Notes under the pieces: generated by a model
What the model saw: the letters and a program-made list of their open reading frames with translations, nothing else
Databases searched by the model: none
What the model was told of the DNA's origin: nothing
Made by a program: the position numbers and the translations under genes
DNA from: Acidimicrobiia bacterium
GTDB lineage: Bacteria; Actinomycetota; Acidimicrobiia; Spongiisociales; Spongiisociaceae
Direction: 5' to 3'
Length of the DNA: 64,000 bases
NCBI GenBank assembly: GCA_009841105.1
Contig: VXMM01000055.1
Location: forward strand, 1 to 64,000
Part shown: piece after piece, positions 25,701 through 35,290 of the stretch
How the letters are laid out: every line of letters starts with the position of its first letter
Numbering within the stretch: position 1 is the first letter of the stretch

Positions 25701-26966
25701 CTAGGAACTGGCCAGATAACGCAGGGCGGCCAGAGCGTAGATGCGGGCGGCCTGGTTGACGCCGTACATGGACAGGCGTTCGTTGGGGGCGTGCGCCCGT
25801 GGCAGCAGGCCGGGACCGAAGGCGGCCACCGAGGGAATGCCGGCGATTCCCTGGAAGCTGAGCGCATCGGTCGCGCCCGGAAAGACAGCCGGCTCGACGC
25901 GCTCACCGAGCACCTGGTGGGAGGCGTGCTGGAGGGCGGTCACAACCGGATGATCAAATGGAATCTCGGTGGCTTCGCTGCAGCCCACCATCTTCAGGGT
26001 GGCGTCGAGGCGAGGATTCTCAGCCTTGGCCTGGTCAAGGAAGCCCTCCAGGTCCGCCGTGATGCTCTGGCAGGTCATTCCCGGCACCAGCCGGATGTCC
26101 GAGGAGAACCGGGCCTTGCCGGGATAGACGCCGTAGAAGACCCCTCCTTCGACCATCACCCCGATGTTCACGGTCGGATGCGTGCCACCCAGGTGATGGG
26201 GCCGGTAGGTGAGATGGTCGAGCAGTTCGCTATGCATCTTGGCTATCAACCAAGCCATCTCCACGGTGGCGTTGACCGGATCGAAGCGGTCGGACACGCT
26301 GGAATGCATCTGGGTTCCCACCACCTCGATGTCGAAGAGGGCAGACCCTCGGCAGACGACACCGATGCTCTCCCACTCCCTGATGACCCCGCACGGCTCT
26401 CCGATAATGGCGGCGTCAGCCTCCAGGTGGCCCTGCTCGGCGAGCCACTTCGAACCCAGGGTCGAACCTCCCTCCTCATCCGCGGTGAGGACCAGATCCA
26501 ACTCTCCCGCCCAGCCGCCGACTCGATCCAGCGCCGCTCCGGCATAGACCATGGCGGCGACGGCCGCCTTCATGTCTACCGATCCCAGGCCGCGGAGAAC
26601 CCCTCCGAAGACGGCCGCGTCGTACGGATGGACCCGCCAGCGGGACAGGTCACCGGGCGGCTTGGTGTCGAGATGACCGGACAGGATCAGGGTCTTGCCC
26701 GGGCCACGGCCGGGAATGCGAACTATCAGGTTGGGGCGAGAGATCTCGGCGCTGAGCACGGTGATGTCCCTGGTCCCGAGCTCCGCCAGCCTCTCCCGGA
26801 CCAGCCGGGCAACCGCGCGCTCGTCGCCGGGCGGGTTGGGGCTGGGGGTAGCGATGAGGCGGCGGGCGAAGGCCAGCTGATCGTCGGCGGTGGCCTTGAG
26901 GAAGGCGAGCACCTCCCGTTCGGCAAGCCTCGGCGCACTGCCGACATCCGGCATCGAATCCGTCAC
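25701..26966 (-). CDS. M20 family metallopeptidase (ArgE/DapE-like)
   Basis: This 421-residue protein has the co-catalytic zinc ligands in SGHLDTKPP (His, Asp), GLGSVDMKAA (bridging Asp), TADEEGGSTLG (general base Glu and ligand), IIGEPCG and, near the end, RAHAPNERLS. The dimerisation insert lies between. It would remove an N-acyl group or split a small amide. The start GTG 26966 overlaps the M81 gene stop by four bases. It is the last gene of a run with an M81 enzyme, an oxidoreductase, an MBL hydrolase and an ABC importer. Confidence 0.88.
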   Translation of the reverse strand: MTDSMPDVGSAPRLAEREVLAFLKATADDQLAFARRLIATPSPNPPGDERAVARLVRERLAELGTRDITVLSAEISRPNLIVRIPGRGPGKTLILSGHLDTKPPGDLSRWRVHPYDAAVFGGVLRGLGSVDMKAAVAAMVYAGAALDRVGGWAGELDLVLTADEEGGSTLGSKWLAEQGHLEADAAIIGEPCGVIREWESIGVVCRGSALFDIEVVGTQMHSSVSDRFDPVNATVEMAWLIAKMHSELLDHLTYRPHHLGGTHPTVNIGVMVEGGVFYGVYPGKARFSSDIRLVPGMTCQSITADLEGFLDQAKAENPRLDATLKMVGCSEATEIPFDHPVVTALQHASHQVLGERVEPAVFPGATDALSFQGIAGIPSVAAFGPGLLPRAHAPNERLSMYGVNQAARIYALAALRYLASS

Positions 26967-28441
26967 ATCGCCGCCCGGTCGTGCGGGTAAAGGGGCTTCG
27001 GCGCGTGCCGGAACTCCAGATGGTCCAGCCTGGGAGTGCTCGGACCGGGGAGGTCGAGGGTGACGGCCTCCGGCGCCGATCCGGGAAAGTTTGCCCGGTA
27101 GTCGCTGCAGGACCGCACGATCAGCACATCCGCCCGGTCAGGCTCCAGCCCGGCGTGCCGCCAGGTGGCAGGATCGGCCGTGATCGAAGGGGACGAACTG
27201 ACAAGCAGGTGATGGATACCGGTGGTGATCACCGCCCACTCGCCCATCGAGACCTCCCTACCGGTGAAGGATTCTCCGGTAAGCCGGTAGGCGCCGGAGC
27301 CGGCCGCGGTGACGACGCCTTCGACCTCGACCGGCACCGCAGAGCTCGTGAAGACGCCTCCGACCGAAAGCCGGACCGACCGTCCCACCTCGTTACGGCA
27401 CCGGCGCGATGCGTCCGGATCAAGAACCGAGTGGAGGACGACCAGATCGGGCGCGTGGCGGGCCGCCTCGGTCACCATCACGGGATCGTCTCCGGGCGCT
27501 CCGGCCGTCGGGCAATCTGCGGTATGAGCCATCACGAAGGGTCGGCAGTCCGATTCCCGGACCGCGCGGAAGGCCTCCCCCGGAGCCATCAGGCGGGGTG
27601 TGGTCATCCGGTCGCGCCTGCGCCATACCTCGTCGGCGAGTTGCTCGGCAAGGGTGCGGGCGCCCGTCAGATCGCCATCGGTGACTACCAGCACGCCCAA
27701 ACCGAGCTCGGGAACATCGAGCCACGGCTGCACCGGGAACAACGACACGTCCAGAACAGAACCCGAGGTTGAGGAGTCGGCCCCGCTGCGCACCTCGGAC
27801 ATGGGCCCGATGTCGGTTCGCATGCCCTCCGCCGGGACCAGCATGGGCCGCTTGGCCAGGGCCATGGCCGGCACCACCTCGCCCCGGACCGTCCTGACGA
27901 CCAGGCGGGCGATCCGCTCACCCGTCGAGGCCATATCGATATGCGGCTCGGTGTGGTACCCGACCATGGTGTCGGTGAGCTCGACCATCCGCTCCGTCAC
28001 GTTGGCGTGGAGGTCCAGGCAGACCCCGAGCGGAACGGACCCGATCCGGCGACGCGCCACCTCGATCAAGGCTGCGTCGGCGTCGAAGATAGACCCGGCC
28101 ACCATCGCACCGTGGAGCGACAGCACCAGCCCGTCCAGGGGTCGGGCTCGGTGCAATTCCCGGTCGAGCAGCCCGGTCAGGTACTCGAATGTCTCGTCGG
28201 TGACCCGACCGGAAGGAAGAGCCCACCCGGCCAGCAACGGGACCACCTCGGCACGCATCTCGTCCAGCTGGGCTACGGCCCCGGCGAACTCGGTGTTCGT
28301 TCCGGCCAGGGTGCCGAGCGCGTCCTCGCCCGCCAGGATGGTGTAGTCCTCCCGGACGGTCGGCTTGGGGCTGAAGGTGTTGGTCTCCTGGACCAGGGAT
28401 GCCACCCCGATGCGGGGACCCACCACGTGTCTCGAGATCAA
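26963..28441 (-). CDS. M81 family metallopeptidase (MlrC-like)
   Basis: This 492-residue protein opens RIGVASLVQETNTFSP, the N-terminal signature of the MlrC family that finishes the breakdown of linearised microcystin and related short peptides. LVLSLHGAM, VCLDLHANVT and GYHTEPHIDM hold probable zinc ligands. The C-terminal MlrC domain includes VVLHSVLDP and the late DYRANF segment. The start is TTG 28441 in a TTGA overlap with the upstream oxidoreductase. Its natural substrate here is likely a small amide or peptide. Confidence 0.87.
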   Translation of the reverse strand: MISRHVVGPRIGVASLVQETNTFSPKPTVREDYTILAGEDALGTLAGTNTEFAGAVAQLDEMRAEVVPLLAGWALPSGRVTDETFEYLTGLLDRELHRARPLDGLVLSLHGAMVAGSIFDADAALIEVARRRIGSVPLGVCLDLHANVTERMVELTDTMVGYHTEPHIDMASTGERIARLVVRTVRGEVVPAMALAKRPMLVPAEGMRTDIGPMSEVRSGADSSTSGSVLDVSLFPVQPWLDVPELGLGVLVVTDGDLTGARTLAEQLADEVWRRRDRMTTPRLMAPGEAFRAVRESDCRPFVMAHTADCPTAGAPGDDPVMVTEAARHAPDLVVLHSVLDPDASRRCRNEVGRSVRLSVGGVFTSSAVPVEVEGVVTAAGSGAYRLTGESFTGREVSMGEWAVITTGIHHLLVSSSPSITADPATWRHAGLEPDRADVLIVRSCSDYRANFPGSAPEAVTLDLPGPSTPRLDHLEFRHAPKPLYPHDRAAM

Positions 28442-29448
28442 CCCGGCTGTGTGAGCGACACCGGCCGGTTCGATTCAGCCGAGCGCTTGGCCGCGTCCAC
28501 GATGGCGTGGGCGTTACGGGCCATTCCAAGCGTCACCTCCGGAGGGCGACCATCCAGCACCGCTCGGATGAAGTGATCCAGCGAGCTTGCGAGGTCGCCG
28601 CTCACCTGATCGCGGCTCACCGGCCAATGGGTCAGGTCGGGATGCGTGAACCCCTCGCGGTCCGCGATCGCCAGGCCGTGATTCGACCCGTCCACGAACA
28701 CACCACCCCCGGTCCCGACCAGTTGGAGGGAGGCGTCCAGCAGCGCCGGGATTGTGGGCGGTAACACCCAGCTGATCTCGAGCGAACCGATAACACCGTT
28801 CTCGAACCGCACCAGTACCATCGCCGCGTCATCATGGCCGTAGGGGGCTGACCGGCGGGAGATGGTCTCCGCATACACCCTGGTAACCGGGGAATCGGCC
28901 AGCCAGGCCATCACATCCAGGTCGTGGATGCCGGTGGAGATCAGCAGGTCGGTCCAGACACCGTAGATGTCGGCGCCCAGGGAAGAACCGCGCCGGCGGG
29001 CGAAGATGGTATGGACATCACCCATGCGCCCCGAGGCCACCGCGGCCTTAGCCTCCGAGTAACGAGGATCGAAGCGTAGGATGAAGTTGACCATGGTCAG
29101 CACTCCGGTCTCCTTGAGATCCCTGATCAGGCGGTCGGCGCCGGCCAGTGAGGGCGCCAGGGGCTTCTCCAGCAGCAGGTGCTTCCCGGCCCTTGCCAGC
29201 TGCATTGCGATCGGATAGCGGTGGTGCTCCGGCACGCAGACCGAGGCGGCGTCGGATTCACATCCCTCCAGCAGGTCGGTGACATCGGTGAACCAGGGCA
29301 CACCGAGTTGCTTCCCTACCGTCCGGGCCGCCTCCGGGTTGGCGTCGACCACCCCGACCAACTCGGCCAGCGGATGCTCGGCGTAGATACGGGCGTGGAG
29401 CGAGCCGATCATCCCCGTCCCGACCACGGCAGCCCGTAACCGGTTCAC
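28438..29448 (-). CDS. Gfo/Idh/MocA family NAD(P)-dependent oxidoreductase
   Basis: This 336-residue protein has an N-terminal Rossmann motif, RAAVVGTGMIGSLHARIY, and the family's EKPLAPSLAGADRL, with the Lys that contacts cofactor and substrate. GIHDLDVMAWL contains the catalytic His and Asp region. The start GTG 29448 overlaps the MBL gene stop (GTGA). It probably oxidises a hydroxyl on a sugar or inositol-like compound brought in by the upstream importer. Confidence 0.88.
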   Translation of the reverse strand: MNRLRAAVVGTGMIGSLHARIYAEHPLAELVGVVDANPEAARTVGKQLGVPWFTDVTDLLEGCESDAASVCVPEHHRYPIAMQLARAGKHLLLEKPLAPSLAGADRLIRDLKETGVLTMVNFILRFDPRYSEAKAAVASGRMGDVHTIFARRRGSSLGADIYGVWTDLLISTGIHDLDVMAWLADSPVTRVYAETISRRSAPYGHDDAAMVLVRFENGVIGSLEISWVLPPTIPALLDASLQLVGTGGGVFVDGSNHGLAIADREGFTHPDLTHWPVSRDQVSGDLASSLDHFIRAVLDGRPPEVTLGMARNAHAIVDAAKRSAESNRPVSLTQPG

Positions 29449-30212
29449 GACAACGCCCCGACGGGAGCGAAGGCCCGGTCGTGACCGGGCATCACCCTGG
29501 TGGGCGCCAACGACTGGAGCCTGTCCAGGCTGGCGTTCAGACCCCGGAGCTGATCTTCTGTATACCAGTGCGAGAAGTTGCGCTCCGAATACTCGCGGCG
29601 GGTCATGATCGTGTCACCGGCAACGAGCACCCGCTCCCCCGAGGCCGACTCGGCCATCACGCTGACGTGGCCTGGCGTGTGGCCGGGGGTGGAGACCACC
29701 ACCAGGCCGGGCATGATCTCCAGTTCACCGCCCCGCGGCACCTCGATCAGATCCCCCATCACCGCCAGCCGCCGCTCGGTCTCCTCCGGCCCGTAGATCT
29801 CCGCGCAGAAGTCGGCCTCGCCCTCGCCCATCACCAGATCGGCGCCCGGAATCCGGAAGGCGCCGCCCATGTGGTCGTGATGGCAGTGGGTGCACACCAC
29901 GTAGTCGATCTCGGCGGGAGTAACCCCGAAGCGGGCCAGGCCGATACCGAGCTGTCCGTAGAAGGCGGTGTGGTGGTTACCCGGGTCCACCAAGACGTTC
30001 TTCGGGCCGCGGATCAGCACGGTGGTGGACACCGGCATGAAGCCCAGGTTCGAGTCGAACAGGCTGGACTCGGCCGGATCAATACCCATCATCCGCTCCA
30101 TGCGGTCCAGCACCGCGTCGGCGTCGGCAGCGAAGTGGTAGACCACCTCATCGTCCAGCAGGCTGAACCTCAGCACCACCGGCTGTATCACAACGTCTAC
30201 CTGGTTCGGCAT
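29445..30212 (-). CDS. MBL-fold metallohydrolase (lactonase-like)
   Basis: This 255-residue protein has the MBL core motif CTHCHHDHMGG (HxHxDH), a downstream STPGHTPGHVSV with another His ligand, and LVAGDTIMTRR with the bridging Asp. GHDRAF near the C-terminus supplies the last His. This arrangement is typical of AHL-lactonase-like proteins. A role as a lactonase following the Gfo/Idh/MocA oxidation step is reasonable inference. The start is ATG 30212, and the gene follows the permease by 41 bases. Confidence 0.86.
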   Translation of the reverse strand: MPNQVDVVIQPVVLRFSLLDDEVVYHFAADADAVLDRMERMMGIDPAESSLFDSNLGFMPVSTTVLIRGPKNVLVDPGNHHTAFYGQLGIGLARFGVTPAEIDYVVCTHCHHDHMGGAFRIPGADLVMGEGEADFCAEIYGPEETERRLAVMGDLIEVPRGGELEIMPGLVVVSTPGHTPGHVSVMAESASGERVLVAGDTIMTRREYSERNFSHWYTEDQLRGLNASLDRLQSLAPTRVMPGHDRAFAPVGALS

Positions 30213-30253
30213 CTACCCTGCCTCCCTTCCTTCGGACCGGCCAGACCGGCGCC

Positions 30254-31096
30254 TCATCGTTCCACTCCCGCCGTGATGACCTCGGTGATGTTGCGCTGGA
30301 AGAAGGCCGTGATCAGGATCACCGGCAGCGCGGTCATCACGGTGGCCGCTGCCAACTGGCCGATCTCTATATCCATCGTAGATCGGAACAGTCCCAGCGT
30401 GACGGTGAGCATCGACAAGTTGGAGGTGAATAGCAGCGGGGTCAGGAATTCAACCCAGGCCAGGACGAACCCCAGGAGCAACCCGGCGAAGATCCCCGGC
30501 CTGAGCAGGGGCAGGACGATGCGGAAGATCAGTTGGGGCAGGCCGGCGCCGTCGATCAGGGCCATCTCCTCCACCGAGATCGGGATCGCCCGGACGAACG
30601 ACCCCATGATCCAGACCATGAACGGGAGGGTGAAGGCTACGTAGGGCAGGACCAGGCCGACGTAGGTGTCGTAGAGACCCAGCTGTACCACCGTGATGAA
30701 GAGCGGCATGACGAACAGGAGGGTGGGCAGCACGTAGATGGCCGCGAAACCGCCCAGGATCAGGCGGCGGCCCGGCACCCTCATGCGGTTGAGGGCGTAG
30801 GCGGCGGGCACCGCGATGGCCACCGTGACCACGGCGGTCGTGATCGCCACGACCAGGCTGTTGACCATCGACTCGGCGACCGGGACGCCCGAGGAGGCGG
30901 AGAAGATCCGGGTGTAGTGCTCGGTTGTGATGTAGGTGGGTACGAACGCCACGTCGGCGGAGCGGATGTCCCGCTCGGTCTGGGTGCTGGTCAGGATGAT
31001 CCCGTAGAGCGGGAAGGCCATCACGATGAGCACCACCGCCGCTCCCACATACGTGGCGGCCCGACGTAGAGCGCGTCCCGGAGCGGTGGCGATCAT
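30254..31096 (-). CDS. Carbohydrate ABC transporter permease (MalG-like)
   Basis: This 280-residue membrane protein has six helices. The EAA loop is SVEEMALIDGAGLPQLIFRI, and VLPTLLFVMPLF and VLAWVEFLTPLLFT fit the MalG family. The start ATG 31096 is three codons after a GTG at 31102 that overlaps the previous stop; either could be used. A frame open up to 31393 is the upstream permease read out of frame. Confidence 0.87.
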   Translation of the reverse strand: MIATAPGRALRRAATYVGAAVVLIVMAFPLYGIILTSTQTERDIRSADVAFVPTYITTEHYTRIFSASSGVPVAESMVNSLVVAITTAVVTVAIAVPAAYALNRMRVPGRRLILGGFAAIYVLPTLLFVMPLFITVVQLGLYDTYVGLVLPYVAFTLPFMVWIMGSFVRAIPISVEEMALIDGAGLPQLIFRIVLPLLRPGIFAGLLLGFVLAWVEFLTPLLFTSNLSMLTVTLGLFRSTMDIEIGQLAAATVMTALPVILITAFFQRNITEVITAGVER

Positions 31097-31098
31097 GT

Positions 31099-32025
31099 TC
31101 ACGCCCCCGCCAGCCTTCGGGCCCGGACCAGCATCCAGCCCAGCCCGGCGATGGCCAGCACCGTCAGCACAGATAGGAGATAGGCCGTCGCCGCCGCGCT
31201 CCCGAAGTCGAACTGCTCGAAACCTTGACGGTAGACCAGAAAGTTGAGGGTGGTGGTGGCCCGGCTCGGGCCTCCCCTGGTGAGGACGAATATGGTGTCG
31301 AACACCTTCATCGCCCAGACGAACAGGAAGATCGTCACCGGTATCACCACCGGCAACATGAGCGGCAGAGTGACGTGTCGCAGCGTCCGCCACGACCCCG
31401 CCCCGTCGATCGCCGCCGCCTCCTTGACGGTCCGGGGAACGATCTGGAGCCCGGCCAGCAGGAAGATGGTGGCGAAGGGGATCCAGCGCCAGACTTCGGC
31501 GATCAGCACCGAATGGAGGGCAATGGTCTGCCTGCCCAGCCAGATGATGTCCCCCGCGCCCCCGAACGCCCTGATCAACCCGTTGAGGAAGCCGAACTCG
31601 GCGTGGAACATCTGCACCCAGAGCACCCCCGAGGCCACCGGCGGGACCGCCCAGGGCAGGAGTACTGTCACCCGGAGCAGGCCCCGTCCCAGGAAGGTCT
31701 TGTTGAGCAGGAGAGCGATGCCGAAAGACACGACGACCGTCACCAGGCAGAGCATCAACCCGAAGTAGAGGGTTATCCAGGTGGCCTCCCAGAACTTCCC
31801 GCTCCCGAGCTGGTTGATGAAGTTGTCGAGGCCGGCGAACCGGACGATCCGGAACCGGGGGGACAGGTCGATGTCCGACAGGCTGTAGGCGACCGTCGTG
31901 ATGGCCGGGTACGCGTACACGCCGGCCACGATCAACACCGCCGGGGCCACCAGGGCAATTGCTGCCCGGCGACCCCGGCGGCTCACTGTCCGGATTGTTT
32001 TCTCCGCCCGGACTTCTCCAGTCAT
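31099..32025 (-). CDS. Carbohydrate ABC transporter permease (MalF/UgpA-like)
   Basis: This 308-residue membrane protein has an N-terminal Arg-rich segment and six helices. The coupling loop is TVKEAAAIDGAGSWRTLRHV. PAITTVAYSLSDIDLS and NKTFLGRGLLRVTVLLPWA are typical of CUT1-family permeases. The start is ATG 32025, 24 bases after the binding-protein gene. No ATPase gene lies in this cluster; CUT1 systems often share a MsmX-type ATPase. Confidence 0.88.
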   Translation of the reverse strand: MTGEVRAEKTIRTVSRRGRRAAIALVAPAVLIVAGVYAYPAITTVAYSLSDIDLSPRFRIVRFAGLDNFINQLGSGKFWEATWITLYFGLMLCLVTVVVSFGIALLLNKTFLGRGLLRVTVLLPWAVPPVASGVLWVQMFHAEFGFLNGLIRAFGGAGDIIWLGRQTIALHSVLIAEVWRWIPFATIFLLAGLQIVPRTVKEAAAIDGAGSWRTLRHVTLPLMLPVVIPVTIFLFVWAMKVFDTIFVLTRGGPSRATTTLNFLVYRQGFEQFDFGSAAATAYLLSVLTVLAIAGLGWMLVRARRLAGA

Positions 32026-32049
32026 GTCATGAGGGGAGGCGGCGGGAGA

Positions 32050-33420
32050 TTACTCCTCGTCCTGCCTCCGGGCCTCGGTCGCAGCCGCCGCCGCGTCGTC
32101 CAGTGCCTGCTTGGGCGACTTGTTGCCCGCCAGCACCTCGTGGATCTCGTCGGCCAGCATCTGGGTCCAGCGGGGACGGTCCTCTGACCACCCGCCGTCC
32201 ACCGGATACTCGTAAGCCTTGGCGAGGGCCGGGTAGAACGGGAAGGCCTCCACGATGTCGGGCTCCTGCAGCACTCCCGAGTAGATGGATCCCCATCCGC
32301 CCATGGCCACCACCCGCTGACCTTCGCGGGAGGTGATGAACTCGAGCAGGCGCCATGCCTCGTCCTTGTTCTCGGCGTACACCGGCACACCGAAGAACTC
32401 CGATCCGTCCACCGAGCCGCTGGTGACCACCGCCGGGTTGGGGGCGAAGGCGCTGTGGCCGGCGATCTGGGAGGCCTCCGGAATGGCCGCCACTCCTGCC
32501 ACGAACGGCCAGGAGATGAACATGCCGCGGGTGCCCTCGAAAAACCCCGGAGTGGCGTCGAACACCCAGGTATAGGTGGTGACGGCCGGGTCGACCACCT
32601 GGTGGGTGTGCAGGAGGTCGTAGAGCTTCTGCAAGGCCTCCACGCCTTCCTCGGAGTTCCAGTTGGGCTGCTGCTCCTCGTCCAGGAAGCTGCCGCCGTG
32701 CATATTGAGCATGCCGCCCCACGTCCAGAGGACATGGGTACCGGCCCAGGCATCGGTATAGCCGTAGTACTGGGTGCCGTCCCGCTCGCCGGTCATGGCC
32801 TTGGCGTACTCCACGAACGTATCCCAGGAATTCGGCGTCGAGTGCCAGTTGGTCGGAGCATCCGGATCGAGACCCGCCTGCTCCATCATCTGCTTGTTCC
32901 AGTGGAGGAGTTGGCTTCCCATCGTCCAGGGCGCCGCCAGGGTATTGCCATCCAACTCGACCGCTCCGAGACCCCGGGTGAGAAGGTCGGACTCGGTCCG
33001 GACGTTCTCGTCCATGAAGATGCTGGCGTTGGTGAGCCAGCCCCGGGTACCCAGCTCGGCGCCGAGCTCGGCAGTGACGAAGACCGCGTCCCACGGGGAG
33101 CTCTGCGCCAGGAAGGAGGTGGTCAGCTTGCTCCGGAGGTCGGGGGTGGTGACCTCCTCGATGGTGGGAGCGAACCCGACCGAAGCCTGGTGCTGCTCAA
33201 GGAGGGCCTTGACTGGATCCATGTGGGTCCCGATCAGGACGCCCAGCGAGCCGGTGAAGTCGGTGCCGGGCTCGGCGCCCTCCTCGATGGGATCACCCTC
33301 GCCGCAGGCGGCCACCAGCGCGGACAGACCTCCCATGGCGGCTACGGCCATGAGTGCGGAGCCTCCACCAAGGACCTGGCGGCGGGTGAAATGATGGGGG
33401 CGGTTGGACTTCGGTACCAA
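32050..33420 (-). CDS. Carbohydrate ABC transporter substrate-binding protein (extracellular, Tat/lipoprotein)
   Basis: This 456-residue protein carries a twin-arginine signal, FTRRQVLGGGSALMAVA, and a lipobox-like LSALVAAC. Family 1 binding-protein features include LGVLIGTHMDPVKALLEQHQ, HWNKQMMEQAGLDPDAP, and AWRLLEFITSREGQ. The start is TTG 33420: AAGGAGG lies six bases upstream and the Tat motif begins about 12 residues in. A Met at 33504 would add 28 residues before the signal. It is the first gene of the sugar importer and probably sets the substrate for the downstream oxidoreductase and hydrolases. Confidence 0.87.
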   Translation of the reverse strand: MVPKSNRPHHFTRRQVLGGGSALMAVAAMGGLSALVAACGEGDPIEEGAEPGTDFTGSLGVLIGTHMDPVKALLEQHQASVGFAPTIEEVTTPDLRSKLTTSFLAQSSPWDAVFVTAELGAELGTRGWLTNASIFMDENVRTESDLLTRGLGAVELDGNTLAAPWTMGSQLLHWNKQMMEQAGLDPDAPTNWHSTPNSWDTFVEYAKAMTGERDGTQYYGYTDAWAGTHVLWTWGGMLNMHGGSFLDEEQQPNWNSEEGVEALQKLYDLLHTHQVVDPAVTTYTWVFDATPGFFEGTRGMFISWPFVAGVAAIPEASQIAGHSAFAPNPAVVTSGSVDGSEFFGVPVYAENKDEAWRLLEFITSREGQRVVAMGGWGSIYSGVLQEPDIVEAFPFYPALAKAYEYPVDGGWSEDRPRWTQMLADEIHEVLAGNKSPKQALDDAAAAATEARRQDEE

Positions 33421-33576
33421 AGGCGACCTCCTTCTATCGGTCGAAGCTTCGAGCTTATTCTGCCCGCTCCGAGAAAAATAGCCTGTAGCGGGAGAGCGCG
33501 CCAACGTATTTTCGGCTGAGGAAGCGGGAGCCGCCGCCGCTCCGGACCGGGAGACCGCCTTCGGCAGTGGACCCGG

Positions 33577-34995
33577 TCAGGACTCCGGGCCTCCGAAGCA
33601 GGCGGCGGCGATGTCGTCGGGGATCGTCACGCTGTCGGCGCTCAGGTCGAGCCCGTGTTCCTGGAGGCAGGCGATCTGGTCGTCACCGGCCTCGAAACCG
33701 GGTCCGAGCGTCTCTTCGGGAACGTCCCCGGCGCCGAAGTCGGTTTCCCCCTCCGCTGCCGCCCGCTCGGCGAGAGCCGCCGCGGCCGCGCCCAGGCGGC
33801 CGTCCGGATCGTGCTCCGCCCAGGCTGCCGCTACGAGGTCGTCGCGGTCACCGAGGGGCGCGATGCGCTGTTCCAGCAACTGAGCGGGGGTGCCACCGTC
33901 TCCGAGCCGTCCGGCAACGTCGGCACCGGCGACGCCGAGGCGCTCGAGAAGAGCGAGCACGGTGGCGCCGCTGCTGTAGAAACGTCCGAACCCGAAGAAC
34001 GACTTGACGTTGCCCAACACCGCCCCAGGGTCGTCGATGCTCTGGTCCAGGTAGCCGAGTTCGCTGGTGTGGTTGGTAGAGGTGTAGGTGTTTCCGATCG
34101 CGTCGCCCATGCGGTGCTCGATCCAGCGGGCCGACCCCTCCATCCGCTCCTGCTGCTCATCGAGGGCAACCCTGGGATCCCGTGCGTGGCGCACGGCGCG
34201 CACCGCCGCGAACTGGCGAGCCAGTCGTTCGAGATCAGAAGTGGCGTCAGCCTGGTAAGCAGCAACCAGGACGCGGTTCTCGAGCAGCACCAACTCGATG
34301 TTCTCCGCCCCGAAGTCGTATCCCTCCACGTCCTGGACGGCTGCGCCTGGAACCCAGTTATCGAACTGGTACCGATGGAACCCTTCGTGGGCAATCATTG
34401 CCACGAACCCGGGCGTATCCGGCTCTCGGCCCGGCTCTCCCCGCTGCCCTACCAACACGAACGTCTCCGTACCGCCGATGTCCGCGAAGAAGTCGAACGG
34501 CGCCATGGAGACCAGCCTCTCCGGGTCGGCGGGCTCCCCTACGACCCCCACGCTGTGGCCGTCCACATCAACACTGAGGATGGCGCTCCCCAGAGCGTTC
34601 GGATTCGGGTGGTTGAAGGCCACCACAGCCTCGACCCTCCCCCCGGCATCGACCGAGACCAACACCGTCGGGATATCTGCGAGGTCATAGCCCGGCCACG
34701 CGCCACCCGACTCCGACACCGCGGACAGCCAACTGTCAACGAGCGAGCGCGCATCCCCGGACACCTTCTCAAGACCGGCCTCCCCGACAGGGGTCGGCCG
34801 CGTCGAGGCCGCGGTCATTCCGGCCGAGGTCCCGGAGGACAGGGTCGACCCGACTGAGGCCCCCGACGTCGATGGATCATCCCCCGGGCCGCACCCCGCA
34901 GCGAAGACAGACGCCAACGCCACGCCCAACAAGCCCACACCGACTCGACCCGCCTTCACCGACCGTGTCTCTTCCCTGCTGACCGCATGATTCAT
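33577..34995 (-). CDS. Secreted lipoprotein with HExxH metallopeptidase motif
   Basis: This 472-residue protein has a lipoprotein signal ending SVFAAGC and a Ser/Thr/Gly-rich linker. Around residue 200, FVAMIAHEGFHRYQF contains HEGFH, the zinc-binding HExxH of gluzincin-like peptidases; the third ligand may be one of the Glu residues in VEGYDFGAENIELVLLE. The rest is an alpha-helical region with YLDQSIDDPGAVLGNVKSFF. I do not recognise a named family. The start at ATG 34995 (GGAG just upstream) gives a correct signal; the frame is open to 35088. It is divergent from the selenoprotein gene. Confidence 0.7.
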   Translation of the reverse strand: MNHAVSREETRSVKAGRVGVGLLGVALASVFAAGCGPGDDPSTSGASVGSTLSSGTSAGMTAASTRPTPVGEAGLEKVSGDARSLVDSWLSAVSESGGAWPGYDLADIPTVLVSVDAGGRVEAVVAFNHPNPNALGSAILSVDVDGHSVGVVGEPADPERLVSMAPFDFFADIGGTETFVLVGQRGEPGREPDTPGFVAMIAHEGFHRYQFDNWVPGAAVQDVEGYDFGAENIELVLLENRVLVAAYQADATSDLERLARQFAAVRAVRHARDPRVALDEQQERMEGSARWIEHRMGDAIGNTYTSTNHTSELGYLDQSIDDPGAVLGNVKSFFGFGRFYSSGATVLALLERLGVAGADVAGRLGDGGTPAQLLEQRIAPLGDRDDLVAAAWAEHDPDGRLGAAAAALAERAAAEGETDFGAGDVPEETLGPGFEAGDDQIACLQEHGLDLSADSVTIPDDIAAACFGGPES

Positions 34996-35290
34996 CTTCT
35001 CCACAAGAAGAACCGCTCGGCACTCCCGTGCGGGACCGCACGGTACCAACAGGAATACCCCGACCCGAATGAGCGGGCATCCGATCACCCTCGCGGCCGG
35101 ACTCGGTTCGTCCCTGGCCCACCCTGCCGTCGGGAAGCGAACGCCGCATCTCCAATCCGTAACGGTTCGTGAAGGCCGTCATGGCCCGATAGCCTTCGCC
35201 GCCGGCGAGCGCTACGGTCCGGTATCAATGGAGCCTGACGCACGGCGAAGCGCTCAACCGGCCGGGCGAATCAGCTCTCGCGGAGCAAGC

